DNA of 64,000 bases from Adiantum capillus-veneris (GCA_014529385.2 CM043970.1:67666567-67730566), one strand, 5' to 3'; shown: positions 10,839-22,689, numbered from the stretch's first letter. The notes: generated by a model from the sequence alone, not told the origin. Made by a program: numbers and translations.

Positions 10839-12335
10839 CATAAATTTCCCGACCAAAAACGCACTACACCTTGCAAACACATACCATCATTACTTGGATA
10901 GCTCAAATTCACACCACACCCTTCCAATCACGACTACACACAATACATCCACATAGCTACACTATCTTTCTCCCTCTTTACACCACCACGCACAGTATCT
11001 GGGGCACTCAAATGTCACACCGACACGGGAAAATACAGATGCACAACCGTGCGAGCTCTCTTCTTCTTCTCCAAGCTTTCCTTTTGTGAGAACCCCCAAA
11101 ATACAAACATTTTGGCCCTATATGGGTGTGGGTAGTTGCCCTTGCTTTTTTTATCAACTCAAGCTATTTTCAAAGGGACCACTACTATTTTCCGTCCATC
11201 CACTACATGTGAGGGCACCCTTGTTATACCCGGCTAGCTTGAGTCCACACCACGCATGACAACCCCCTTGCTGGAGGCTGCAACTTTTCCTTGAGGCACA
11301 CACCAAGATGACCAACCTCTTGAGTGAGGCACAGACGGTGTTTTCGGTGCCCTCACCCTTTTCTCTCAAAAATAATGGGCACGAGAACCCGGGCCTCGTA
11401 CGCTACCATGTCAGCAATCTCTTGAAGGTCGTTTGCCACCACCGATGATGGGCAACGCTTCCCCCTCCGTCCACCTGCGCACGCACAATGCCCGCAAGGG
11501 CATCCTCCATAGCCCATGAGCTCCACGTGCTCTCTCCAAGATTATAAAATGGGCACCCCACCACGAACTTATACTTTGTACTTGTAACCCCAAACTTGCC
11601 ATGTGGATTATAAGATGGACATGTAGTAGCCCTGCATAGACTGGCCCCTCCAAGGCTCCCACTTCACTAGAAAGACTCCCAAAAATTCCAGCTTTTTTCC
11701 CTCCCTTTATTGCCTTGCCATCTCTTGCTCACTGACCCGGTTGTCAAACCGTCAGAACCCATTGAAAGCTCCACTTGACGGCTCCCTCTTATGCAAGCAC
11801 CTGCATTTTTTGAATTTTTCAAGCACCTCAACCAATGCAAACAAAACGGAAAAACTTCATCTACTCCCTCACTTCTGAAAACTGCCGCCATTTTCAACCT
11901 CTAGTATTCTGCCAATCCGATGCCGATTGACAAGTCGTCACTTATTGTGGACTTCATATGCTGCATAGAACACATGTAGAACCTGGCAAGGCTCCAAAAA
12001 GCTCAGATGGCACATCTACATAGGCAACAAAACTGGCACAAAAGTGGTCCCTGGTGAAACTTCAACTAAAAATAACTTGGCATTCAAGGCTCCAAATGAC
12101 AATCTGAAAAGGCAAACATGCTTTACATACCAAGCACTTCACATCCATATGCTGACACCCACTCTGACCACGTGATACCACCAGCCCTGTCCGTCTCAAA
12201 TATGTAATGCACTACCCCTTCAAACTGCAATATCTTGCACTCTATAGCTCCGTTTGATGACCAGTCTGGACTACTTCCCTCAGCACTCCAAGCTCTTCAT
12301 CTCTAAGCCAAAAACCAGCCATGTGATCATCCTTC
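10839..12335. other. No gene recognised
   Basis: CA-rich sequence (10839-11100) followed by unremarkable DNA. Several open frames of 70-83 codons on the minus strand between 11154 and 11897 have no motif or codon bias that I recognise, and I leave them out. Confidence 0.4.
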
Positions 12336-12677
12336 ACATGCCATTCCATCTAGCCCTTTTTGGAGCCCATATGGTCTAAAAAACCACAAAAAGCATACAC
12401 CACCGCTTCCACTTGCCTGGTTGGGCCTTCCACATCTACTTTAGCCCTCTACCATGCATCTACAAGCATACGCATCACTATCTATGCCCTTTGCTAGGGT
12501 CGATACACATGCCATTCCATCTAGCCCTTTTTGGAGCCCATATGGTCTAAAAAACCACATAAAGCATACACCACCGCTTCCACTTGCCTGGTTGGGCCTT
12601 CCACATCTACTTTAGCCCTCTACCATGCATCTACAAGCATACGCATCACTATCTATGCCCTTTGCTAGGGTCGATAC
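12336..12677. repeat. 171-bp tandem duplication
   Basis: Two directly adjacent copies, 12336-12506 and 12507-12677, starting ACATGCCATTCC and ending around GTCGATACAC. By eye they differ at one base (caaaaag versus cataaag), so the duplication is recent. No coding content. Confidence 0.9.
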
Positions 12678-13904
12678 ACATTGGTTGCAATAACGATTCA
12701 GTAGGAGGTTCAATGAAATAACATCTTGATTTTCCACATTATTGTCCCTTTGCAACCATTTTGTGTAACCGTTTCATATCCACATAGCATGTAGACTCCA
12801 TTTAGAACACACTTGAGTATGCTAAACGAGTTATTATGACTAAGATGTACCCGAAAGAGTACCTCTTTTCATTTTCCATGAAAGTAACTGGCTGACGTAA
12901 CTTATCAAAAAAGTATAAGTCCTTGATTTGTTATCTTATGGCATGAGTAAACAACCCCACCACAACTAGTGTTCAAGGTTGAGAACCTGATTTAAACATG
13001 AGAATACTAAACCTAGTCACAAACATGCTATACCTTATGGTTAGCAAACTCCAACTAGAGTGATACATGATTTCTAATTGGATTGCTCGGTGCTAATGTA
13101 CGCACTTCGCATATCCTTTAGCACACGGTTACTTTTGTAATCTACATATCCTCTTTGGATAAATGATAGTACCAAGGTGTGTTTCCCGACCGTTAATTCC
13201 CTCAATAGGTATGTCATGAGCCTATCACACTTCTAAGTTGCATAGATAAAGACTGACAACATTTACTACTCACCCAAGTTAAGTAGTAAATTATAATTTT
13301 ATGCAAAAAAGACTCTTTTAGAAAAGTAAAAATTTTATTTCTAGCATTTTTACTCGAACAAGAGTCTTAAACGCATCCTAACAAGACGCTCAAGAAGTTT
13401 CATGAAGTTTTTGTCATATGCAAAAGTCATGCTTAAAATACTAGAATCTAAGCATGAGCCACTTTAGTGGCCCATTACAAGACTAGTGTAAAATGCTTTC
13501 AAGCACACACATACACACACAAATTTCTGAGTTGCTAATTTATAGAAAGCACTAATCTTGCAAATTTTAATCGGCCGTTTAATTGCACACACAAGGCCTG
13601 ATTAAGACAAGGAAATATTCGATGGAATTCTCTCAAAGAGTGCTGCTTCCACACACAATTAATGCAAAGGGATTATAAAATCAAGGCGATTAATTGGAGG
13701 CAAAAATTATGAAAAAACCATACTAAATACGAAGGCTAATTGAAGAAAAATTATGCAAGAAATCAAAAAACTAAATCCGACCTCGAGGCTCCATTTATAA
13801 TCGCCAAAGGTTAGTGGAGCATGGTCATGCCCAAATGGTGATTAGAGAGTGGGGTTATCAAGAACACTTAACACAATGAAGGTTAGTATGCAAAGGTGTG
13901 AACC
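12678..13904 (-). other. Non-coding; possibly interior of an LTR element on the minus strand
   Basis: AT-rich. If the LTR-like segment at 13923-14906 is real, this is its interior read leftward, but I find no gag or pol motif in it, so it would be a large non-autonomous derivative. A (CA)n-like run lies near 13505. Confidence 0.3.
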
Positions 13905-13921
13905 GTCGACTCTGATACCCC
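13905..13921 (-). other. Primer-binding-site-like sequence, minus strand
   Basis: Read on the minus strand: GGGTATCAGAGTCGACG, close to the TGGTATCAGAGCC initiator-Met site used by many plant LTR elements. It sits right after an ...CCCAACA end. Confidence 0.45.
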
Positions 13922-14065
13922 TTGTTGGGTTATTGCGGAAGCGTGCTCCCTAATCGCCAATGGCTTAGCATTATGCTATGGTGGATGAAGCCTTAGCTTG
14001 ACCATGGTGTTGAGTTAGTATTAGAGAGATGTAAATTAGGGTTAGGCTATGCCAAGAGCAAGAGC

Positions 14066-14068
<3 letters not shown>

Positions 14069-14102
<34 letters not shown>
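14069..14102. repeat. (GA)n microsatellite
   Basis: About 17 uninterrupted GA units inside the LTR-like segment. Confidence 0.95.
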
Positions 14103-14105
<3 letters not shown>

Positions 14106-14210
14106 GAAACAATGATAATGCCCAAAGTGCAATAGATTGATTAGAGAATAGCCTCTAATATAGGTTTAATGCTTTACAATCATTGGTTAGAGGGGTTGCA
14201 CCCCCTCATT

Positions 14211-14820
14211 ACTATATGGCACGGCTCTGGCTCAGAGGGGATCTAGGGCCCAAATTTGGGGGGGCGAGGCGGCTTTAATCTTAGCCGTCGGATCATGTAG
14301 TGAACTGGGGATGAACTAAGGGTGAACTAGGGGCGGGTATATGGCACATCTCTGGCTCAAAGGGGATCTAGGGACCAAATTTGGGGGGGCGAGGCGACTT
14401 TAATCTCAGCCGTCGGATCATGCAGTGAACTGTGGGTGAACTGGAATGAACTAGGGGTGGTGAACTGGGAGTGAACTAAGGGTGAACTAGGGGCGGGTAA
14501 ACTGGGGGTGAACTCAGGGTGAACTAGGGGCGGGTAAACTAGGGTGTGATCATGTGCCATGCCAACATGGCAGCGACGCACGCTAGCGTGGTGGTAGGGC
14601 ATTCGTGTGGCAACCGAGACGTCCCTGATTCGACCCACACCCCACGAGGCTGGTGAACTAGGGTTGAACTAGGAATGAACTCGGGGCGCCATTTTTGCCC
14701 CGAGTTCACCCTTAGTTCACCCCCTAGTTCACCGAGTCGACGGACGGTTGAGATTGCATTGCGATTTCCGCTTCTCTTTCCCACCATAGATCCCCCCTGG
14801 CTAGAGCCGTGCCATATAGT
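14211..14820. mobile_element. TIR element (MITE-like), about 610 bp, with internal repeats
   Basis: Terminal inverted repeats start ACTATATGGCACGGCTCT; over about 33 bases the two ends match with a few changes. The left 125 bases (14213-14337) are repeated from 14338, including a second partial TIR. The interior holds many copies of a GTGAACTAGGGGCGGG/GTGAACTAAGG minisatellite, and its inverted complement stands near 14700-14735, so the element can fold back. No clear target-site duplication: the 9 bases on either side do not match. No transposase. I cannot assign a superfamily. Confidence 0.65.
14580..14640 (+). promoter_or_regulatory. tRNA-like Pol III A and B boxes (weak)
   Basis: TAGCGTGGTGG at 14584-14594 matches the A box with one change. 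GATTCGACCC at 14627-14636 resembles a B box. The 43-base spacing fits a tRNA-derived SINE head or a tRNA relic captured in the TIR element. No cloverleaf could be drawn with confidence. Confidence 0.25.
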
Positions 14821-14906
14821 GACGAGGGACACCCTCTCGCTATTGGACCATCTCATCATTTATCTCTTCCTAGGTGGCTAGAGGGCATTCCCATATGGTG
14901 CCAACA

Positions 14907-16673
14907 ACTTGGGCTTACCCTAACATATAGGCTACCTTCCACGCAAGCAACCTGTCACATAGATTATTACAAACTACTGCTTTAGTACAGAATATGAATG
15001 TGTGCTTTACTATTATTGTGGTGCAAAAAGAATAGAGTGATTATTGGGGTAAAAGCGGTGCCTCTTACTCCGATCGGAGAAGCCTAAGACGTCCGATTGT
15101 CCATCATTTGAACACATCAAAAGGCTCTCTCACACACATTGTGATGAGTTGTTTCACCCACATCCTATGTTTTCTTTCTCTCTCTCCTTCTCCCTCGCTG
15201 CACACGCACTGCATTCGCTCACTCTTCATTAGTGGAAAGGGTAACCTCTCCCCTCCCCCCTCGCCCCCTCTCTTCGTGTGCATGTGGAGGTATACCTTAT
15301 AAAAGTGCCTTTTATGGTTCCAAAAGTCAAATTAATCATAGGCTAGCCCACATAATTGGTTTGTAACTAGTGAAGATTGTCTTAAAAAAATGAGTGCAAG
15401 TACTTTTGAGACGGTGCAATGGTGGCTATCAATGCCTCCCTATTCTTGTGACGAAGGAATGAGATTTGCTTACTTGATAGTTGACATGCCAACCTAAACA
15501 TCGTGATCTCAGCTTTTCCATCCATGAGATTGTAGCTCTGTGGATCCCGCAATTTTGACTTGGCAACAACCCTTAAAAAGTAGCAATCTAAATGAGCTTA
15601 TTGCCAATCCTTGTGCGTATCGAGATTCTGTAGCTGCATGATTTCATGAAAAGAGTGATTATTCTTTCCTGCATCGTTTGCTTTGGGCATCTATCATCAC
15701 GTCAAGGTCTCTCATTTACACGTGGGATACATTTACAACTCATTGGTCAATTTACGGTTCGTATAAGACAAGGGGCAAGAAAAAGCATATAGGCTAGGTA
15801 TGTAGCTTTACTTCCCAAAGTCATTCCTTGTAAAAGTTATGCAACAACGTGAAAAGCCTACATAAAAGGACGTGTGTGTATAAGGGGACGTGTGCAATGT
15901 TGGTGCATGTTTTGAGTCCTTGGATCAAACTAAGGTAGTGAAGACATATGTGCATAGGTAGGGTTCTCTTTCAGCTGTGGTTTTTCATAAATTTGAACCC
16001 CATCATTAAGAATGTCTAAGAGTCAAGAATCAAAGATGCCACTAGCACACATCCTGCAAAGCTTGACTCTTGCTAGATGATGCTCAGACTTGGTGGTGGT
16101 GCATTTAGGCCAATTTTCTTTTTTACTTCCTACTTGCGGCTTTAATATTATCGGATATTGAGGTATTCCTGTAAAGCCCCTTGTACTTGTGGATTTATGG
16201 TTGGGATGTGGTATTTGAGAATGGTTGGGACTCATGGCATTGTATGTGCATGCGGTTGTATTTTTTTGGTTTTCTTAATACAATGCAACTTACACTTTGT
16301 GAGCATTGCTATAAAATAAAATAAAAAAGGATATCTGAGTCAATCATTATTTGTGTGTGTGCGCGTGTGCGCATGCATGGGGGCGCATGCAATCGGTCTT
16401 GTGTAAGTCATCGTAATTCCTCACCTTGTTTTCTTTTCTTTTTTGGCAATATAAAGTAAAACCAAGAAAACCATACATCAAGCCCATGCACTACACGTGT
16501 CATGGGTAGTCATCCAAGGGTTCAACTTTATAGGGCGCCACCCATACAACCATACACAAACTTTAATGGAGAACAAAACAAGACAAGGGAAGCATTCATG
16601 CATGAAGAAGCCACTAGGCTGTTGACACCCTCTTGCCACGTGGAAGCAAGTCGTCCTTCAAAAGACACATCCA
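14907..16673. other. No gene recognised
   Basis: Unremarkable AT-rich DNA. Around 16349-16378 there is an alternating purine-pyrimidine run (TGTGTGTGCGCGTGTGCGCA) of the kind able to adopt Z-DNA. The stretch 16190-16320 ends in 'cttaatacaatgc' followed by A-rich sequence and resembles a LINE 3' tail, but there is no coding support. Confidence 0.4.
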
Positions 16674-16930
16674 CAAACACCAGCAAAAACAAACACACAA
16701 CCATTCACCAACTTCACAACCGTAAAGAGGGCTCACATCCTAGGGTAAAGGGGCCAATAACGGACGGGGGTCCAAAACAAGGCCACCTTAAGATTAAATG
16801 GAACATATTACCAAAATATATGGGAATATTTGGCCCCTTTACCCTAGCTAGATCCCAAGACGACACATCCACAAACACCAACAAAAACAAATACATAATC
16901 GTTCACCAACTTCACAACTATAAAGAGGAC
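16674..16930. repeat. Direct repeat of about 70 bp flanking a MITE
   Basis: The stretch starting GACACATCCACAAACACC at 16674 recurs at 16862, 188 bases on, with about ten changes over 70 bases. The MITE at 16743-16844 lies directly behind the first copy. Confidence 0.8.
16743..16844. mobile_element. 102-bp MITE with 17-18-bp terminal inverted repeats
   Basis: Left end GGGTAAAGGGGCCAATA, right end TATTTGGCCCCTTTACCC: inverted repeats with one mismatch. A TA dinucleotide flanks each end, the duplication typical of Tc1/mariner-type elements, although the terminus is not the usual Stowaway one. The inverted repeat can be extended through CTAG on either side, so the exact border is uncertain. No coding capacity. 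Confidence 0.65.
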
Positions 16931-17768
16931 TCACGTCCCATCTAGATCCCAAGACAAGGATCGAAGCGAGGCAATCCATCGAATGCGCAACAACCAAAGC
17001 TTTTTAGGGAGCCAAGTCCCTTCTATAAAAAAACCCTTTGTTGCCAGCAACCTAATCCCTTGCTGCCACTCTAGAACAGCAAGCACCCACAGGGCAGCTC
17101 CGCAACCATGTAACGTCTAATTTCCCTTGAGAGGATGTGCACTTTGGAAGGCGGTGTGAGCTTCTATGAAATTAGCAATGGAGATCTGAAGCAGTGATGG
17201 TGTCGTAGGGCCTCTTAGATGAAGGCATAGTAGGCTGCTTGCATCCTTGTGTGCTTGCAGGTAGGGTGTCCTGGTTCAAGCTTGGGTGTTGTAGTAGTTT
17301 TTGCAGGTTAGGGTTTCCCCTCGAAGTAGCAAGCAGAGCCCCTTCATCGAGTGTGGGGGATTTGGTGTGGGGAAGTAATGTATTAATATCTTGCAAGGGC
17401 CTGAGCTAGCGATACTCCTGCATAGTCCGACAAGTTAATGGGTGGGTCCACCGATCGCGATCCATCATTCAAAGGTGCTGAAATTCCAAGTGCACAACCA
17501 TAGTGGGTGGCTCGTGCGTAGCCAGTCGTTTCCCTCTGCAGGGAACATTTTAGATCGCATCCACAAAGGAGTGTGTGAGAGTAAGGTCCAGTAGACACAT
17601 CGATCGTGATCCATAGTACCTGCTTGGAGCTTGACTTAGTAGGCACACCCATCACGATCCGTATTACCTGCTTGGAGCTTGACTTTAATGGGTTTTTTGT
17701 TTAAGGAGCAAGCAAGCATAGGGGTAGCTCTTAGCTCAGTTTGTATTGGTCACAAACTACAGGAGCTC

Positions 17769-18750
17769 ATGGATAAAGCACACAAAGACTCCTATGGAGA
17801 AGTAGTGATCGGGAGCCGAGATGAGACAAAGGTTTCCTCATCTGACAAGAAAACTAAAGCTCGGATGCAGCGAAGGGCGGCCAAGATGGAGGAGGTGGTA
17901 ACCCCAAAGCCACAGGGGGTGGCCAAAACAGCATCTTGGGGCTAAGTAAAGAGGAATTGAAAAGACAAAAGACTTAGATTGAAAAAGAATTGGCCAAGAT
18001 TTTGAGTGTGCTGTCTCTAAACAAAAGGTCGTTGAAAGAAGCTAGGAAACCCACCGGATCTCAGGGTGCCGCCAAGGGGGATAGGTCTTATCACGTCTTG
18101 AAAAAAGCACTCCGCAATGTGTGGAAGTGGAGAACGCTCTCACCAACGTCGTTCCTTCTGCTCTGATCAAGAAACATCTTGTCAAACTTGCTAAATCCAC
18201 ACTGGTTTTCAGTTTCATGGGCAAGGTGCCTTTCAAAGCTGAACTTATCAATTGGCTCCACAGCCCCTACGTCTTGAATCAAGGAGGTTCTATTCATAAT
18301 GCTCAATACTTGGCTAAAGGCTTTTTCTCTATGCAACTCAGTGATGAGGCAGCCGTGGTGAAGATCTTAGTTAAGTGCCCATTGTTTCTCAACCCGTTCG
18401 CCGGTATACGTGCTTCCTTGGGATCCATCCTTTGATGCATTTCAAGTCATGTGTCTAGTATGGGTGGAATTTGTAAACCTCCCGATGTGGCTAAGAAGCA
18501 ATTTAAAATACCTAGCGGTAGCCCTAGCACCCCTCTTTTTGTACCATCTAATAGAGCAATGGGCACTATAGCCAATAAGGTGTGTATATGGTGGGATCTC
18601 AAAAAGGCCCAGTCCAAGAATCTCATAGTGAATGTTGGGGCTAGTCTAAAGGTCATTCCAATGAACTTTGGTACCTTCTTTGGGGCACGTTTCAAGTGTA
18701 ACAGATTTTGACAGTTTGCTAGATCATGTCCAGCTGCTAAAATGATGCCC
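17769..18750 (+). pseudogene. LINE ORF1 (DUF4283-like, zinc knuckle remnant), copy 1
   Basis: Begins MDKAHKDSYGEVVIG and passes a frame change near 17940. It contains the DUF4283-like core (VKLAKSTLVFSFMGKV, AELINWL, LAKGFFSMQLSDEAAV, CIWWDLKK) and ends at a decayed knuckle, FKCNRF then a stop then QFARSCPA. In plant L1 elements this protein binds the LINE RNA. Relative to copy 2 it carries an extra 20-residue segment before the knuckle. Multiple stops and frameshifts; not functional. Confidence 0.7.
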
Positions 18751-18764
18751 AAGACCCCCTTGGG

Positions 18765-19210
18765 GTGGATGTTACACACAAGAAAAGGTTTCAGTGGGTC
18801 TTGGAGAAAATCCAGAGAAAAGTGAGAAGGTGGGAGTATGTGTTGCTTCCCTTCCCGAGTCAGGTCAAAGTGATCAATTCATTTATGCTTCCTTATATTG
18901 CCTTCACCAGCCCGCTCCTCAAAATAGCTAAATGCAACTGGAAGGAGTTTTTGAAACCTTGTAAAAGATTCTTATGGAGAAACAACACCAAAGCCTCTTC
19001 TCCATGGCAATGGGCAAAGTGGGAAGTTATTGCTTGACCAGTACATCAAGGTGGCCTCAAAATTCTCAACCATGTTGTTCATGTGCATGCCATGTGTGCC
19101 AAGTTGGTGGTCTCAATCGCAAAACAAGACCAATATTGGGCTATCATGACCAAGGATATGATAGCCAAGGAAAAAAATTTCTCTAAAGGTGGTCAGTGGA
19201 AAGGGATTAA
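18765..19210 (+). pseudogene. LINE ORF2, C-terminal part of reverse transcriptase, copy 1
   Basis: KRFQWVLEKIQRKVRRWEYV, FPSQVKVINSFMLP and KRFLWRNNTKASSPWQWAKW are the block typical of plant L1 ORF2 between the RT palm and the zf-RVT domain, where '...W....LS.AGR..LI.SVL.A.P.Y' is usual. The zf-RVT itself is not clear here. The junction with ORF1 sequence at about 18755 shows a large internal deletion. Confidence 0.65.
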
Positions 19211-19999
19211 GGTGCACGAAAACTATTAGCCCCGATGTGGTTTGCCGTGAGACTGGCTGGCATCATGAGAGATATGGTGCAAAGTGCAACAGAGCAACAT
19301 GGGTACTAGAATGGGGGGAATTAACTAGATACTTCCAGAACTCCATCTCACACTAGTCCCCTTGGCTGTCTAAAGCTGCTGGGATAATTCTAAACCCTTA
19401 TTGGAGAGAAATTGCTAGAAAGATGAACAATAAAGGACTCCAACATCTAATACAATTTTGGGATGGAAACAGCAAGTGTTGAAAATCCTCTAAACAATTG
19501 GCTTCCCAGTTCCAGCTCAATGACACTGAGAAGATTCTTGTCGATAGAGCTATAGAAGGCCTTGATAACATTCTGATGCCGATCTAGGCTCCTACTTTTG
19601 AGTGGGAGTCTTACCATACACTAAGCAAGCCTTACCAAGAGAATGGTAATACCGAGAAAGACCCACCACAAAGATTGAACACTCGAAGCAATTGAACACT
19701 AGTTTTAAACAAAATATCCTTCCATGTATCCATGTTAAGGATGTGAACCCACGGTTGTAACACATTATGTGCCTTACTGGTACTTGATAGCCACATGTTC
19801 TACCCCAAAAATAAGGTCATTCACACAAATAATTGCAATGGCTTACATTTAGTCATAGATGTAGGTGCCATCTTTTAACTAAAAGGGTTGATAAGGAATG
19901 CATGCTCTCCCAAGTGCAATAGTCGTTTTGGTCCATGATTGACTTCTATGGTTGAGTTGTATTGATGTTGTTATGTCAAGAAAGCGCTCCACGATCCGC

Positions 20000-20026
20000 G
20001 GGGGGGGGGGGGGGGGGGGGGGGGGG
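20000..20026 (+). repeat. Homopolymer G run
   Basis: About 27 consecutive G. Such tracts form quadruplex structures and are also prone to assembly error in length. Confidence 0.85.
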
Positions 20027-20766
20027 CGAGCATCCGAGCAATTTCTCTCTCAAAAAATTGAACTAAACCTTTAGCATATCTTAAAACATGGTGTGAAGTC
20101 ATGTGATGCCCTTATGCACATGATATATTTTTGTGGGCCAAAATGTAAACATCTAAGTGTGATATACACCCTCATCCGTAGATAGCCTCTTATCTATAGA
20201 ACATCAATTACAATAGTATGTAAGACATGCATTGATTTTTAACGTGCATTGATTTTTTAAAAATCAAAATAAATATGCAAGAGCATAATCAATCATGTTC
20301 ATCTCTATTATAAGTATGGCCCCGTATTGTTTTGAGCTCTCGTCCTTGTGAATGAAAGTATGCAATTAGAGCCGAGTCGTGCCCAAAGATAGTTGGGGGA
20401 GTGGGGGGGGAAGATACCTAGATTTAGAATATCCAACTTTCACTGCAAGATTGAAGAAGTCTTGTTAGCGCAACGATAATCCCTTCATTTTTGAAAGGAT
20501 TAGGCCATCATTGTGCAAGCGAACACATGACTATAATCCTCTCTAACTTTGCCCAATAAGTGTGCTTACTTTTTGCCAAAAGTGTCACATGCTTTCTATC
20601 TCCTCTTCCGGTGTGACGAGACGATAAACTTTCTTCCATTATCCTTGCTTGCATCTCGTGCAACTCGGTCCTTAATTCACCCCATGAAAAAGAAGAAAGC
20701 TATTTATAGCCCAATGGTTTTTTTTAAAGGATTTTTAGTATCATGTGACTATCTCACAAAATTCTT

Positions 20767-20770
<4 letters not shown>

Positions 20771-20821
<51 letters not shown>
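20771..20821. repeat. (CT)n microsatellite
   Basis: About 25 units. Confidence 0.95.
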
Positions 20822-20824
<3 letters not shown>

Positions 20825-20947
20825 TCTCCAACATGACAATAGCGGTGAGGTTAGAAGCATCGATGACATCAATATCCTACTCTGTAGTGAACGAGGAGGA
20901 GAATCCCGATGTTGAGGAGGATTTTCAACACAAAATCTCCATTATTA

Positions 20948-20950
<3 letters not shown>

Positions 20951-21001
<51 letters not shown>
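20951..21001. repeat. (TC)n microsatellite
   Basis: About 25 units, 130 bases behind the previous CT tract. Confidence 0.95.
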
Positions 21002-21004
<3 letters not shown>

Positions 21005-21110
21005 CTCTAACCATCGCTACTTTGGTCGATAGGTACTCACAAAGGAAGGAGGATATCCTAGAGAGGGGGGTACGGATCTCATAAGTTTTGTGATGATTTT
21101 AGCATTTAAT

Positions 21111-21156
21111 AACTCTTGAAAACAATTTGCGGTGCCACAAATTGTTTTCAAGAGTT
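21111..21156. repeat. Perfect 19-bp inverted repeat, 8-base loop
   Basis: Left arm AACTCTTGAAAACAATTTG at 21111-21129, loop CGGTGCCA, right arm its exact complement at 21138-21156. It could form a strong hairpin in RNA from either strand. No sign of a surrounding TIR element. Confidence 0.85.
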
Positions 21157-22394
21157 TTTAGACCTACAAGAGAGAGAATGAGAGAGACAGAGATGGCCAT
21201 CGCAAGGGCCACACAAATCGAGAGAAATTTCAAATTGTGAGTTAAGTGAGAGCTGGTGTGAGACTTTGTATGGAAGCGCGCACCTCTCATCGATTGCATT
21301 GTAGCATTTCGGGTCATCTGAGCTTCACAATTCTTCTGTCGTGTATGCATGAGTTGAGCTTGGGTATATAATGTGCCGGCAAGCAGACACAGTTGGTACG
21401 AAGGGGTCGTTCACGCCTTGCTGTCGACTGTGGTAGTTCTGATGTGGCGTTAAGCAGGTACTTGAGGTAGTGCTACTCACTCGAAGCAGGCGCAACTCCA
21501 CGTGGGCTATGGAGACTGCAGTCCAATCACAGAACGTTCATCCTTCAACTCCAAGGGCTTTGACCTAGCCGCAACAAATCCTCTCTTACTGATTTTCTCT
21601 CCTGGCTGCACTCACTCACCCTCGATGCCTAGCTACTCTGACAGGTCAGTGGCAGCAGCGTTCCTTCTTGACTTTTTCCATTAACATTGTCATTCACTCA
21701 TCCGTGTTTGAGAAAATTGTGCCTCATCTTAGCCTTGAGGCAATTGACAGCCGGTTGAAGAACGTAGAGGGAGAAGGAGAAAATCCGCTTGAAAAAATTT
21801 AAGAAAATAGAGTTAAATTGCAAACAATTCGGTTGTTTTTGAAAATTTCCTCTTTGAATCTACATTAAAGGGAATTTTGTATGCTTGCAAAATTGATTTT
21901 TCTTGAACGCTAAAATTTAGTAACAAACAAATCTTTAGTGGGGTAGATGATGTCCAAAGTCTTTAGAGTCCTTTGTGACGTTGATTTTCATTCTTGAATA
22001 ATTATGTGCTTCACGTTTTCTCAGGTAGGCATCCTTTCTCCTGCTGCTTCTCAAGATCATGAGGGGAAAGGAAGAACACTCTAGAATTTGGACGCATTCA
22101 ATGAGAGTCTAGGTAAGAACTTAGCACACACGCACACACACACACACACGCACACACAGCGGCAACCTAGCTTTGGAGCGTTGAAGCCGTTGGAGGCAAA
22201 CTCGCAGGCTCACATTGAAGGCTTAAGATGTCTGAGTGGAACTTGTCCAACGAGGATAAGTTGGTGCACTGCATCCATTGCAAACCCAAGAGACCGACAG
22301 AGACAAAGGCTAAGTGTTATGGGCAACCATCAGTTCACAAAGAGGCGGTGACAATGTGCGCATTAAATATAGAACTAAGAAGAATAAGCCCTAG

Positions 22395-22399
<5 letters not shown>

Positions 22400-22442
<43 letters not shown>
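22400..22442. repeat. (CT)n microsatellite
   Basis: About 21 units. Confidence 0.95.
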
Positions 22443-22446
<4 letters not shown>

Positions 22447-22689
22447 CCAAGTTCTTCTCAAAATCTTGCTACACTCGTTCGTCCTTGGCTATTAACATTT
22501 ATCTAAGTCATCACTCATTGGCTTGATGCGCAACTAGGCGTGTTACATATGGGTGTGCTTAATCAAGTTCAGAATGCTATTAGAGGTGGCAAGGTTACAT
22601 AAGCTCCTTGAACTTTCATTGGATTAGTTTGCTCGATGTTATATGTGCTCGGAAAATCTCACTCTCTCTTTGGAATTTATCTTGAGTGG

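Larger units (their letters stand above)
13923..14906 (-). repeat. LTR-like segment, interrupted by a MITE
   Basis: Begins TGTTGG and ends CCAACA, giving a 6-bp terminal inverted repeat, and on the minus strand is followed by a primer-site-like sequence. It holds a (GA)n tract and a 610-bp TIR element (14211-14820); without the latter it would be about 375 bp. No partner LTR is found in the window, so this is a moderate-confidence call. Confidence 0.4.
17660..19660 (+). mobile_element. LINE copy 1 (L1-type), internally deleted
   Basis: ORF1 sequence (17769-18750) runs straight into the C-terminal end of an ORF2 reverse transcriptase (from about 18765), so the endonuclease and most of RT are missing. 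ORF1 is homologous along its length to LINE copy 2 at 25.2-26.7 kb. The 3' end is uncertain; recognisable ORF2-like phrases continue to about 19210 and sequence of similar character to about 19660. Confidence 0.7.
19661..22560. other. Non-coding, microsatellite-rich; no gene recognised
   Basis: Contains a G run, two long CT tracts, a CA run (22128-22157), a third CT tract and a 19-bp perfect hairpin, listed separately. Open frames here are made of or run into the simple repeats. Confidence 0.5.

Noticed and set aside
11154-11897. Three minus-strand frames of 71, 83 and 76 codons
   Set aside because: Short, no motif, no codon bias, no neighbouring gene context.
14580-14645. Functional tRNA gene
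   Set aside because: Only box-like motifs; no proper acceptor stem or anticodon arm could be drawn.
14211-14820. Mutator-like assignment of the TIR element
   Set aside because: The nine bases on either side do not match, and no transposase is present.
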